Shown here: positions 1 through 10,126 of the stretch, piece by piece
How positions within the stretch are numbered: position 1 is the first letter of the stretch
Layout of the letters: every line of letters begins with the position of its first letter
Assembly: GCA_009840625.1 (NCBI GenBank)
Contig: VXNJ01000010.1
Coordinates: 1-64,000, forward strand
Direction of reading: 5' to 3'
DNA length: 64,000 nucleotides
From: Chloroflexota bacterium
Lineage (GTDB): Bacteria > Chloroflexota > UBA11872 > VXNJ01
The notes under the pieces: model-generated
The model's input: only the letters and a program-made list of their open reading frames with translations
What the model was told of the DNA's origin: nothing
Databases searched by the model: none
Made by a program: the position numbers and the translations under genes

Positions 1-1263
<1,263 letters not shown>

Positions 1264-1292
1264 CGCACTCAAAAGTTTTCAGGAATTGAACG

Positions 1293-4200
1293 ATGGCTCT
1301 TACCAACGTTGAACGGGTGGGCAAGGCGCTTGAACTGGTCCGTGATGGACTAATCGCGCCGGTCGATCGCGCGCTCGTTTCCTTTATTGGACCCGATTGG
1401 CCTAACAAAGTTTCTTCAACTTCAGGACATCCAACCCGACGCGCCAACCGAGCGGACCTCTCGCTGTTGATTTCCGGAATCATCGCCCCTGACCTGTGGC
1501 GCAATTTATGGTCCAGGCAGTTCTCAAATGGACACCGCTCGCTGGTTTTTGAACTGCGCGACGTGCGAAACCGCTGGGCCCACCAGGAGGCTTTCAGTTC
1601 CGACGACGCATATCGGGCCTTGGACACGATGGAGCGGGTCCTAGAGGCTTTTCGGGCGCCCGAGCAGCGCACTCAGATCAGATCATTGCGGATCGAATTG
1701 CAGCGCCAGGTATTCGATGCGGAGCGGCGAACCCAGCAGCGTCGCGTCGAACGGCAGACCAGTGGCGAACCCGAATCTGGCTTGAGTTCCTGGCGAGACG
1801 TGATTGCCCCACACGAGGACGTTGCGGCCAATCGCTTCGAGGAGGCCGAGTTCGCCGCAGACCTGCACGCCGTGCACTCGGGCGATGCTGATTCCCAGTA
1901 CCTTAATCCGCGCACGTTTTTTGCCCGCACGTATTTGACCCAAGGGCTGCGCGGTCTGATCACCGGAGCAGCCAAACGCCTGTCCGGTCGCGGCGGCGAT
2001 CCGGTCGTGGAATTACAGACCAATTTCGGCGGTGGCAAGACCCACAGCCTCATTGCGCTCTATCACCTCGCTTCTGGGATAAATGCTGCCGAACTTCCCG
2101 GGGTCGGGGAAGCGCTGGCCGAGGAAGATTTGCAATTGCCGGGGAAAGTTGCACGGGCGGTGCTGGTCGGCACGCAACTCCAGGCGGGCGACCCCATTAC
2201 GGTAGCTCCCGGCATAACGCTCAACACTCTCTGGGGACACATGGCCTGGCAGCTCGGCGGTCGCGAAGGGTACGAGGTCGTACGCCAGGCCGACGAGACT
2301 GGAACCAACCCCGGTGAATCCCTGGCGCGGCTGTTCCAGATGTGCAGCCCTGCGCTAATCCTCATCGATGAGTGGGTGGCGTATGCCCGCGACCTGCGCG
2401 ATCCCGGTGACGGCGAACGGCTTCCGGGCGGGTACTTTGATACCCAATTCACCTTCGCCCAGGCGCTGACCGAAAACGTTGAGCGGGTCCAGGGAGTGAT
2501 GGCGCTGGTGTCGGTTCCGTCTTCGGATCTGGAGGTTGGTGGACGTAGGGGACAGTTAGCCCTGGACAGATTACATAACGTGATTGCCCGCAAGGCCTCG
2601 CAGTGGCAGCCAGCCCAAGCCGACGAGTCGTTCGAGATCGTCAGGCGCCGGTTGTTCGATGAGATTTCACCTGAAGGCGCCCGTGAACGCGACTTGGTGA
2701 TCGACTCCTACTTGCGGATGTATCGGCGTCACCGACAGGAATTTCCTGCCGAAGCCGCAGAGCCTCTTTACCGTGAACGGATGCTGGCCACGTACCCTGT
2801 CCACCCGGCACTGTTTGATCACCTGTTCAGCCAGTGGTCGTCGCTGGACAAATTTCAACGCACCCGCGGTGTGCTGCGGTTGATGGCACTTGCGATAGCC
2901 GAATTGTGGCGTTCTACAGACAAATCACTGTTGATCATGCCGGGAACTCTGCCGATTCACGCCAGCGCGTTCTCTTCAGAACTGAAGAAGTACCTTGAGG
3001 ACGGCTGGGACCCGGTGATCAAATCCGACGTGGACGGAAAGAACTCAGAACCCGACAAGATCGACTCCGAGCATCGCCATTTCGGTCGATATTCGGCGGC
3101 GCGCCGTGTGGCCCGAACCGTCTATATGGGATCCGCACCAGGCCAAGCCGGCAACCAGCGTATCGACGTTGGGCAAGTTGCTCTTGGTTCGGTCCAGCCG
3201 GGCGAGCCGCCAACGCAATTTCGCGATGCGTTATCTGAACTAGCCCGCCGGTCGAATCATCTCTACGTCGACGGAGGACAGTACTGGTATTCGCTGCAGC
3301 CCAACGTAACCCGCATGGCCAACGAACGCGCCGTCTCGAATTTTTCCGACGCCGACGCAGACTTGCTGATTCGCGATTTGATCGCTGTCCAGCGCGACCG
3401 TGGACCATTCGCGGGAGTTCATCCGTTTGCTTCCGGACCCGGCGATGTCGACGACCGCGACGACGGAGTACGGCTGGTTATCCTGGACCCCGAATTCACC
3501 CATTCCGGACGGGATACGGATTCGGTGGCGGTGCGCTTGGCTGAACACATATTGGGCCAGCGATCGGCCGGGCCGCGCGTCAACCGCAACCTGCTGGTGT
3601 TCGTGGCCGCTGATTCGGAACGCCTTGCCGAGCTTCGCCAGGCCGCACGGCTACTGCTGGCTTGGCGGTCAATCGTTGCTGATGCCGAACGGCTGGACCT
3701 CACTCCTCATCAACAGGCCCAGGCCCGGGACCGGCAAGGTGATGCTAAAACCCGCGTGGACAGCCTTCTGGCGCAGACGTTTCGCCATCTGCTCTCGCCC
3801 TCTCAGCGACCCGGTTCGTCCGACGTTGAATGGCAGGTCGGTCTGCTCAGGTCAGAGGGGCCGATTGCAGCAATGGCGGCCGCGCGCCTGGAGTCCGACG
3901 AGCGTCTGATTACCGCTTATAGCCCGCGCCGGATTCGGATGGACCTGGACGATCACCGGCTGTGGAACCAGCAGCAGCGCATCGTAGTATCTGCGCTCTG
4001 GCAAGCCTATTGCCGCTATCCGTACCTTGCGCGGCTTTCTTCCCGGCACGTACTGGTTACAGCGATCGCCCAGATCGACGAGCAACTGATACCGGATGAC
4101 CTCTTTGGCTACGAACCCGAGGGGCCGATCAACGTGCACACTTGGCTCGTCCACCCTTCGCAGATTGAATCTGGCAACGGCGGTGGGGGTGGCGAAGAAG

Positions 4201-4469
4201 AAGTAAACGGTGGGGGCGATGATCCCCCGGAGGGCGACGCAAGGTCCAACCCGACTCGATTCTTCGGGAATTTCGAACTCGATCCGTTGCGCGCCAACGC
4301 TCAGTTTCCCGAAATCGTCGACGCCATCGTAGCTCACCTTGGTGAGGACGTAAGCATATTGGTCGATGTGACGGGCCACGAACCTGACGGTTACGACGAA
4401 AACGCCCGTCGGACCATCAGCGAGAACGCCAGCCAACTCGGTGGCAAGCAAGTGGAATTCAACGATTGA
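1293..4469 (+). CDS. DUF499 ATPase with N-terminal Swt1-like HEPN domain
   Basis: A large protein (1058 aa) of the DUF499 family. Residues 1-125 resemble the Swt1-like HEPN domain and contain an R-x4-H motif (R92 to H97, RNRWAH). The ATPase core has a Walker A-like NFGGGKTHS with K249 and a Walker B LILIDEW with D359. A Gly/Glu-rich linker near residue 970 leads to a small C-terminal domain, as is common in this family. It lies 29 bp downstream of the DUF1156 methylase and was probably co-transcribed. Such pairs are annotated as anti-phage associated, with the ATPase as the presumed effector or motor. No helicase or other partner is visible, because the upstream side is cut off and the next large gene is on the opposite strand. 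Family call is confident; function is inferred from context. Confidence 0.88.
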   Translation: MALTNVERVGKALELVRDGLIAPVDRALVSFIGPDWPNKVSSTSGHPTRRANRADLSLLISGIIAPDLWRNLWSRQFSNGHRSLVFELRDVRNRWAHQEAFSSDDAYRALDTMERVLEAFRAPEQRTQIRSLRIELQRQVFDAERRTQQRRVERQTSGEPESGLSSWRDVIAPHEDVAANRFEEAEFAADLHAVHSGDADSQYLNPRTFFARTYLTQGLRGLITGAAKRLSGRGGDPVVELQTNFGGGKTHSLIALYHLASGINAAELPGVGEALAEEDLQLPGKVARAVLVGTQLQAGDPITVAPGITLNTLWGHMAWQLGGREGYEVVRQADETGTNPGESLARLFQMCSPALILIDEWVAYARDLRDPGDGERLPGGYFDTQFTFAQALTENVERVQGVMALVSVPSSDLEVGGRRGQLALDRLHNVIARKASQWQPAQADESFEIVRRRLFDEISPEGARERDLVIDSYLRMYRRHRQEFPAEAAEPLYRERMLATYPVHPALFDHLFSQWSSLDKFQRTRGVLRLMALAIAELWRSTDKSLLIMPGTLPIHASAFSSELKKYLEDGWDPVIKSDVDGKNSEPDKIDSEHRHFGRYSAARRVARTVYMGSAPGQAGNQRIDVGQVALGSVQPGEPPTQFRDALSELARRSNHLYVDGGQYWYSLQPNVTRMANERAVSNFSDADADLLIRDLIAVQRDRGPFAGVHPFASGPGDVDDRDDGVRLVILDPEFTHSGRDTDSVAVRLAEHILGQRSAGPRVNRNLLVFVAADSERLAELRQAARLLLAWRSIVADAERLDLTPHQQAQARDRQGDAKTRVDSLLAQTFRHLLSPSQRPGSSDVEWQVGLLRSEGPIAAMAAARLESDERLITAYSPRRIRMDLDDHRLWNQQQRIVVSALWQAYCRYPYLARLSSRHVLVTAIAQIDEQLIPDDLFGYEPEGPINVHTWLVHPSQIESGNGGGGGEEEVNGGGDDPPEGDARSNPTRFFGNFELDPLRANAQFPEIVDAIVAHLGEDVSILVDVTGHEPDGYDENARRTISENASQLGGKQVEFND

Positions 4470-4593
4470 AGGCGCTACTCAGGAAGTAGTTTCACAGCTT
4501 GTAGCCGGATTGGCGTCGAATTCGTCCGACCAAAACCCTATAGCCGCGTTGGAATTGGACCCAACCGCACGGAGGGTGCCCGACGACGTTTGA
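4441..4593 (+). CDS. Small hypothetical ORF overlapping the DUF499 gene end
   Basis: A 50-codon frame starts with GTG inside the last 29 bases of the DUF499 gene and ends in TGA. The product begins MASKWNSTIEG and is polar with one amphipathic stretch; I recognise no family. Support is indirect: its overlap with the upstream gene and a TTGA stop/start overlap with the next frame imitate the coupling used elsewhere in the window. There is no clear ribosome-binding site. It could be a small defence-locus gene, the remnant start of a lost downstream gene, or chance. Confidence 0.3.
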   Translation: MASKWNSTIEGATQEVVSQLVAGLASNSSDQNPIAALELDPTARRVPDDV

Positions 4594-4784
4594 TCAGTCG
4601 TCAAGCCACCGGATCAAGATCCGTGCGCAATCACGAATTGTTCGAACCGAGCTTGCCCGTCGGCGTTCCAATTCGATCCGAATGCGACCGCCGAAAATTC
4701 GCCGCTACCCAGGCTACCGACCACCCAATACAGTGGATTGAAGCGCTAGAAATAAATGAGATTAGCTCTAGTCGCACCTATTGA
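4590..4784 (+). CDS. Small hypothetical ORF, TTGA-coupled to the preceding frame
   Basis: A 64-residue frame starts with TTG, which overlaps the TGA of the preceding small ORF. The translation is compositionally reasonable (HELFEPSLPVG, ATDHPIQWIEALE) but matches no family I know. Together with the previous frame it fills the gap between DUF499 and the convergent membrane-protein gene. It may be a genuine small gene of the defence locus or part of a decayed one. Confidence 0.25.
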   Translation: MISRQATGSRSVRNHELFEPSLPVGVPIRSECDRRKFAATQATDHPIQWIEALEINEISSSRTY

Positions 4785-4870
4785 AAGTCCCATTTCGGGA
4801 AGCATTTTTGGCCGCAGCCGGTTGCGGTAGTTGACGGAATCGCGGCTAGAAGAGCACTCCGAATTGGACG

Positions 4871-6787
4871 TCAAGACCCATCCTGATTGACCTGTGACCG
4901 CAAGCGCTGTTTCCAATCGTGGGCACCGAATATTCCCGCAACGGCTAGTGCGGACAAAACTCCGAATGCTAGTTGAGGGCCGTTCATGAAGTCGCCGGCA
5001 ATGGCAAAGGCTGTTTCAATCGAGTAATCGCTTGCCAGGATTGCTGTATCTGAAAAAGACCCGGCATCCGAAACATCCACTTCTGACTTAGCTAGCTCCT
5101 CAGCGGCTCCCAATCCAATTTCAAATGCGGGCCAGAAGATTACCAACCAGAACAGGCTCGGCGCAAGAAGGATGGCCGAAGCCCAAAGCAACCGACTCGG
5201 TCCGGTATTGCCGGCAAGTAGACCCGCAATCAGGAGCAGAGCCGCCGCCACGGCGATAGAGACCAATACACCGCGACGATATTCGGCGACCCAGTTCCGG
5301 AATTCTTCCAACTCTGCTGCAGCGTCCGCCGCGAATCCTTCAGACGAAGAACCGTCCGCCGAGATCACTATTCCGTCGGCAAAAAACGAGCGAAACTCGT
5401 CGAATTCTTCAAGGTCTCCGGCGCTTTCCAGATCAGCGCGCATATCGAGATGCGTGTATTCGAATCCCTCGCCGACCAGGTTTCGCCAATCGTCGATTGA
5501 TTCGAACGATCCGGCGCCGGCAACGAGATCGGTTGCATCATTCAGATCCGATTCCGAGAACGCGATACGGTCTGGAATGGCATCTAACACCTGGTCGCTG
5601 GCCGCGGTCGCAGTCTCGGCGTAGCTCTGGTCCAGCAACTCCTCCGGAGTCACCTCGGGAGGCAGGCACGTCGGCAGAGTTGGGGGACTTTCCCCCGCGA
5701 CGGCACCGATCGAGTCCGTTTGGCCTGAGCATTGCGGGAGCGATTCGAGTTCTGTCAGGATTTGCCCGCGTACCAGGGATTCAAGTTCGGATCTGGCCGA
5801 GTCCTTGGTCGCAGTGAAGTCGAATTGGGTGCTGAAGCCATCACTGCGCCCGGCCAGGTAACCGCCCAATTCGTTCGCAAAGGAGTCAAGCTGGCGCTCG
5901 ATCGACCCAGAGGAGGAATCACTCAGAATCGCGGCGGCAACTGCTTCGGGGGGCGGTGTAAAACCGAGCTGCGGGTCTTCGATCGAATTGATTTCGTCGG
6001 CGATCGCGGGGGTGAGCACGTGCGTTCGGACGAGGCCCACCAGCTCTTCTCCCGGAAGCGTTTCTGCAACTTCGCTGGCGACAACTGCGGCTTGCGATTC
6101 CGATAGGCCCACCCGGATCGCAAAACCTTCAGATTCGCCGAACACGTAGTCGACTACCGGAACCGCGACTTCTTCAACCGTCGCAGCCAACCAGCCAGGG
6201 GTGATGACTTGACGCACGATCTGAGCAACGAATTCAGGGTCGGCCGACAACGCGTCCTCGGAGTATTCGCCGACGGCCGGCAAGATCTCAGCGTCGACTA
6301 CCCACTCGTAGAACCCGCCTTGACACAAGAGGTCCAACCCACCGCGCAGCAGGCCGCGGGCGACCGGTCCGGCGTCGAATCGAATCCGGGCCTCGTCCTG
6401 CTCGGCGGTAACGTATCCGACAAACTCCAAGATCGCCGGTTCGACCAATGCCTGCAATTGTTCGGGCGAAAGCCCCTGGTGGACGGCATCAACGATTTGT
6501 TCGGCAGTGAGATCCGACTCTTCTAGAAATCGTTCTGCCTCAGACGACTCAAGCGCCTCCGCCGGGGAATTCAGGGCATCGCGGGCCGCCGATTCAAGAA
6601 GGTCGACCATCAAGAACTCGTAAACGCCGCGATCGCGCAGTTGGTCGGTGTAGTAGTTGGCGCTGAGAAGCGTCTGATCGAACCTGACTGCGAATACCGC
6701 CACCGGCAACGCCAGCGCAAAAACCATCCCGATCAGGACGGCAGCGAAGCGGCGCAGCGTCAACATCGCAAGGCGGCGATTCGGCAA
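4871..6787 (-). CDS. Large membrane-anchored protein of unknown function
   Basis: A 638-residue protein with one N-terminal hydrophobic helix (about residues 9-33), a long acidic extracytoplasmic region of roughly 480 residues rich in Glu, Ala and Ser, then three hydrophobic segments at the C terminus (starting GVLVSIAVAAALL, LLWASAILLAPSLF and AFGVLSALAVAG). After the first helix the motif FDQTLLSANYYTDQL recalls uncharacterised membrane proteins found in Chloroflexota. No catalytic motif is visible. The start could be at 6787 or seven codons later (MLTLRR). It is transcribed alone, convergent to the DUF499 locus and divergent from the next gene. A surface or sensory role is possible but unsupported. 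Confidence 0.75.
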   Translation of the reverse strand: MPNRRLAMLTLRRFAAVLIGMVFALALPVAVFAVRFDQTLLSANYYTDQLRDRGVYEFLMVDLLESAARDALNSPAEALESSEAERFLEESDLTAEQIVDAVHQGLSPEQLQALVEPAILEFVGYVTAEQDEARIRFDAGPVARGLLRGGLDLLCQGGFYEWVVDAEILPAVGEYSEDALSADPEFVAQIVRQVITPGWLAATVEEVAVPVVDYVFGESEGFAIRVGLSESQAAVVASEVAETLPGEELVGLVRTHVLTPAIADEINSIEDPQLGFTPPPEAVAAAILSDSSSGSIERQLDSFANELGGYLAGRSDGFSTQFDFTATKDSARSELESLVRGQILTELESLPQCSGQTDSIGAVAGESPPTLPTCLPPEVTPEELLDQSYAETATAASDQVLDAIPDRIAFSESDLNDATDLVAGAGSFESIDDWRNLVGEGFEYTHLDMRADLESAGDLEEFDEFRSFFADGIVISADGSSSEGFAADAAAELEEFRNWVAEYRRGVLVSIAVAAALLLIAGLLAGNTGPSRLLWASAILLAPSLFWLVIFWPAFEIGLGAAEELAKSEVDVSDAGSFSDTAILASDYSIETAFAIAGDFMNGPQLAFGVLSALAVAGIFGAHDWKQRLRSQVNQDGS

Positions 6788-7133
6788 CCGATTCGAAATT
6801 TGCCGGCCAGCGTGCCAAGGGGGCTACCCATTTCCCGGATTCGTTCGCCTGCGGCTATGCAATCTCGCGTGGCCGATTCGAATTCAGGAATCGTGGTCCG
6901 AGTAGCTGCACCATTCAACTTTCGATTCATCGCAGTCCACATTCGGTTAAGAGAACCGGGCAACCGTCAAGGCAAGAGGCAATTTCTGAAAGTTGAGGGG
7001 ATTTCAACAACGAACCGACCTTGGATTCCTGCCAGATCCAGCAGAAGTTCAGGAAACTACAGCCTGATGCCATCATGGGAATGTGGCGCTTTTTACGTCG
7101 GATCGGCAGCGCCTGGGGAAGGAGACGGGACTA
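6788..7133. other. Divergent intergenic region
   Basis: About 346 bp lie between two divergently transcribed membrane-protein genes. The only clear signal is the GGAG ribosome-binding site just before the ATG at 7134. Open frames here are short and lie opposite or beside real genes, so I call none. Confidence 0.5.
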
Positions 7134-7859
7134 ATGAACAGCGGAATTACGAGCGCGGAAAACCGCTTGGCGGGCATTGCGTTGATGCTCGGGGCGGTGT
7201 TGATGATCGTCGCGGGGCTCTTTTACCCCGGGGTGGCTTTGATCGAACCGGTTGATCAAACCAATTTTGAAGCCGCGATGGATGTCACCGGCGACTATCC
7301 AAGTCTGTCCCATGTGCTGACTCTGCTGGGAATCATCGGTGCGCTGGGTTATGCGTACGGGTTCATGGCGCTGTACCGCGCGGCGAGGCATGAAACTGGT
7401 ATTGCCGCCTCATTGCTGCGGTTCGGCGTCGGCACCAGCTTCTTCGGCTGGGCGGTATTCGCGGTCGGCATGGGAATGAGGCATCTGGTGATTTTCCTGG
7501 TCCAGATAGCCGACGGTGACGAAGGGTATCTCCATGCCGCTTTGGAACTCCAAGTCGCAATGTCGGGTGTTTTTCTCGCGGCCATCATGATTTATCCGTT
7601 TGCATCGTTCCTTACCGGCCTGGGATTGGCTCCCCGGTTCAGCTCGACGGGAATCCACAAGATTGCCGCAATCGGGTTGGTAGCTGTGGGTGTGGCGTCG
7701 CTGGCCACCATCATGTTCGCGCAACACACCGCCAGTCCTGATTTCGAAGTGATTCTGGTTGTAAACAATCTGATCCTTGCGGTCGGAACAGTCTGCTTGT
7801 TTGCAGTCGGGGCGGGAATCTACGCGGGACGCAACGAACTCACGGCACAAAACGCATAG
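7134..7859 (+). CDS. Multi-spanning membrane protein (hypothetical)
   Basis: A protein of about 241 residues with six to seven hydrophobic helices, beginning MNSGITSAENRLAGIALML. The start at 7134 is preferred over an upstream in-frame start at 7083 because GGAG lies eight bases before the ATG, and the hydrophobic pattern begins right after it. Helices include LAGIALMLGAVLMIVAG, a central block near FFGWAVFAVGMG, and a C-terminal pair with VVNNLILAVGTVCLFAVGAG. It resembles small integral membrane proteins of the DUF4386 type in length and topology, but no diagnostic motif is present. It is a single gene with no operon partner. Confidence 0.7.
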   Translation: MNSGITSAENRLAGIALMLGAVLMIVAGLFYPGVALIEPVDQTNFEAAMDVTGDYPSLSHVLTLLGIIGALGYAYGFMALYRAARHETGIAASLLRFGVGTSFFGWAVFAVGMGMRHLVIFLVQIADGDEGYLHAALELQVAMSGVFLAAIMIYPFASFLTGLGLAPRFSSTGIHKIAAIGLVAVGVASLATIMFAQHTASPDFEVILVVNNLILAVGTVCLFAVGAGIYAGRNELTAQNA

Positions 7860-8187
7860 AGCTTCCGAGGGCGGCACGGTGGTCGTCCCGGGATTGCATT
7901 AAGCGCTGCTGCGCCGCCCGCGATTGAATTCAGCCGTTTTTAACCGTTTTCGAGGTGATGTCGCAGCCGGTTAGGGCGGCCTCTTGCCCTTCTGACTTCC
8001 CGGCAGAGCGCATTACTTGGGCGAATTGAGTCCTTCGCAAATCAGTACGCCCCCGTCGCGCAGCCTGCCGGCTACCGCCCACCGGTCCACGCAATCGGCG
8101 GAGTCATCTCGAGACGAATTCGTGCGTCCTTGCCCCGTCATCGCCGGACCAGGGCACGAGCCACCCGGTCCAATTCCGGGAAGCTCC
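7860..8187. other. Convergent intergenic region
   Basis: About 328 bp lie between two convergent genes. I see no convincing gene, no clear hairpin with a T-run and no repeat. Short open frames overlap the end of the CocE gene in antisense and are not credible. Confidence 0.5.
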
Positions 8188-9936
8188 CTACCTTGGAATT
8201 ACCGGCAGAACGACATGCGACGGGCGAGCCACCGAATGATGGATTTCCTGTCGGGCGGTGATGAAACGATCATCCCGTCCAAAGGGCGCGCCGGTATTCG
8301 GGTTTCGGTCAAAGCGCGGGAAATTGCTGCTGGAAATTTCAATCCGTAATCGATGCCCCGCCCGGACGACGTGGCTGGTCGCCCACAAGTCGATCACGTA
8401 GAAATAAACCGTGCCAGGGACGATGGGCGAGGGGTCCGACGTCGAATCGCGAAATCGGGTTCGGATCATTCCGTCCTGGAGGTTCTGAGCGTAGCCGTCG
8501 GGCCTCACATCCACCAGCTTGGCGGTGAAATCCGTATCCGTCGAATCCGATGAGGCGAACAGATTGACACTTATCGGACCGGTTATTTCAAGATCCTCGT
8601 CCAGCGCATCGGACGTGTATACCAGCACATCCGCTCGTTCTTCCACTTCCCGCTGGTCCGCGACCCCGTAGGGAATGATCAGGGTGTTGCCCCGGTGCGT
8701 TGGCACGGGGTCGCTTGGGTCGTAAACGTAAGAATCCGGCGGTTCATCACCAGGCGGGGCCAACGAAAGCGATCCTGATCCGTGTCGGGTATTGGCATAC
8801 CCGTCGGAATGAAAGTAGTACCGCGTGTATTCGGTCCGCGCCAGCGGCCACTCGTTCTCGTCCCGCCAGCGGTTCTCGCCCATAACGAACAGTCGGACCG
8901 GCGGTTCGTCCATGATTCCGGTATCAGAGTCCTTGAGCCAGTGATCGAACCAGCGCAGCAGGTAATCGTGGAGCTCGATCCGGGCCTCATCACCGAAGTC
9001 GATTTCGCCGGTATCGCCCGAGGTGGGTTTGTTGTACGGGAGCAGATGGGCCCAGGGGCCGACCAGCAGCTTCTGGTTCTCGCGCGCCAGCTGGTTTGCG
9101 CCTTTTTCGGAGATGCCCGCGAAGGCGTTTAGGGCGCCTTCCAGGAAGATGTCGTACCAGGAGCTGACGTGCAGCATCGGCACGGAGATTCCGGCTAGGT
9201 GGCGGTTCAAGTTCACGCGCCACCAGTAGGGTCCGTCGCGCTCGTTGGCCAGATAGTCCCTAAAGTACGGAGCGGTTTCCTTGAGCAATTCCGCCCAGTC
9301 GCTAAGCGGCAGGTGACGGTACCAATCACCGGTGAGCGGTCGGGCGAAATTCTCTCCCGGTTCCAGGTACATCTCGACCTCATTCACCAGGTCGGTCCGG
9401 CCCATCCTTTCCAGGGTGTTGATGCCCTTGTGGATCGCGTAAGGGACCATCCAGCCCCATTCCATCGCCCCGCCGGTGTGGTAGACCCAGCTCTGGTGGA
9501 AATCTGAGGACGCTGAAACCGGCGCCATCGTTTGAAGATGGGGCGGCAGGGGATTGTTGGTCGCCAGGGTGTACTGGGTGGCACCCATATACGACTGGCC
9601 GGTCGTACCGACACGCCCGTTTGACCAGGATTGCCGGGCAGCCCACCCCACCGTGTCGTAGCCGTCCTCTACTTCCTGAAACAGCGGATCGTAACCGTCA
9701 CCTTCGGAGCCGAATCGGGCCCGGCAGTCCTGGGTTACAACCGCATATCCACGCTGGGCGAAGAACCAGACTGAGTGGGCCGGATCATCGACATAGGCTT
9801 CCCTGCCGTAGGGGCTGCGGACAACCAACACTGGGTATTTCCCTGGTGGCCGGGGCCGGACCACGTCGCACTCCAAGCGCACCCCGTCCCGCATCGGGAC
9901 TTCAACGTTGGAGTCGCAGATTACTTCTTCGGGCAA
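8188..9936 (-). CDS. CocE/NonD family (S15-type) alpha/beta hydrolase
   Basis: A 582-residue cytoplasmic serine hydrolase of the CocE/X-Pro dipeptidyl-peptidase family, which cleaves acyl esters or amides. The N-terminal alpha/beta domain has the nucleophile elbow GQSYMG with Ser115. The Asp/His side is represented by WAHLLPY near residue 295, and the C-terminal half is the jelly-roll domain typical of the family (ending near PSHVVLPVIPR). Full family length. It uses a TTG start with no strong Shine-Dalgarno, so the exact start is uncertain. No signal peptide is visible. The next gene upstream, an RND transporter, is on the same strand 190 bp away, so co-transcription is possible but not implied. 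The natural substrate cannot be read from sequence. Confidence 0.9.
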   Translation of the reverse strand: MPEEVICDSNVEVPMRDGVRLECDVVRPRPPGKYPVLVVRSPYGREAYVDDPAHSVWFFAQRGYAVVTQDCRARFGSEGDGYDPLFQEVEDGYDTVGWAARQSWSNGRVGTTGQSYMGATQYTLATNNPLPPHLQTMAPVSASSDFHQSWVYHTGGAMEWGWMVPYAIHKGINTLERMGRTDLVNEVEMYLEPGENFARPLTGDWYRHLPLSDWAELLKETAPYFRDYLANERDGPYWWRVNLNRHLAGISVPMLHVSSWYDIFLEGALNAFAGISEKGANQLARENQKLLVGPWAHLLPYNKPTSGDTGEIDFGDEARIELHDYLLRWFDHWLKDSDTGIMDEPPVRLFVMGENRWRDENEWPLARTEYTRYYFHSDGYANTRHGSGSLSLAPPGDEPPDSYVYDPSDPVPTHRGNTLIIPYGVADQREVEERADVLVYTSDALDEDLEITGPISVNLFASSDSTDTDFTAKLVDVRPDGYAQNLQDGMIRTRFRDSTSDPSPIVPGTVYFYVIDLWATSHVVRAGHRLRIEISSSNFPRFDRNPNTGAPFGRDDRFITARQEIHHSVARPSHVVLPVIPR

Positions 9937-10126
9937 TTGGCAAGATCCAGACTGCCCTGCACCAGGGCACTAAGCCTGAATCAGAGAATACGGATCGACC
10001 GCCGGACCATTGCGTCCCCGGCGCTTGCCGAATTCAGCGCATACCAGACGGGACCCTTAAGGCGACCCGCAACCGGGTCATTCCAATTGACGCGGGGCAC
10101 CCGCAGGCGCCCGGCGGCGCTCATCA

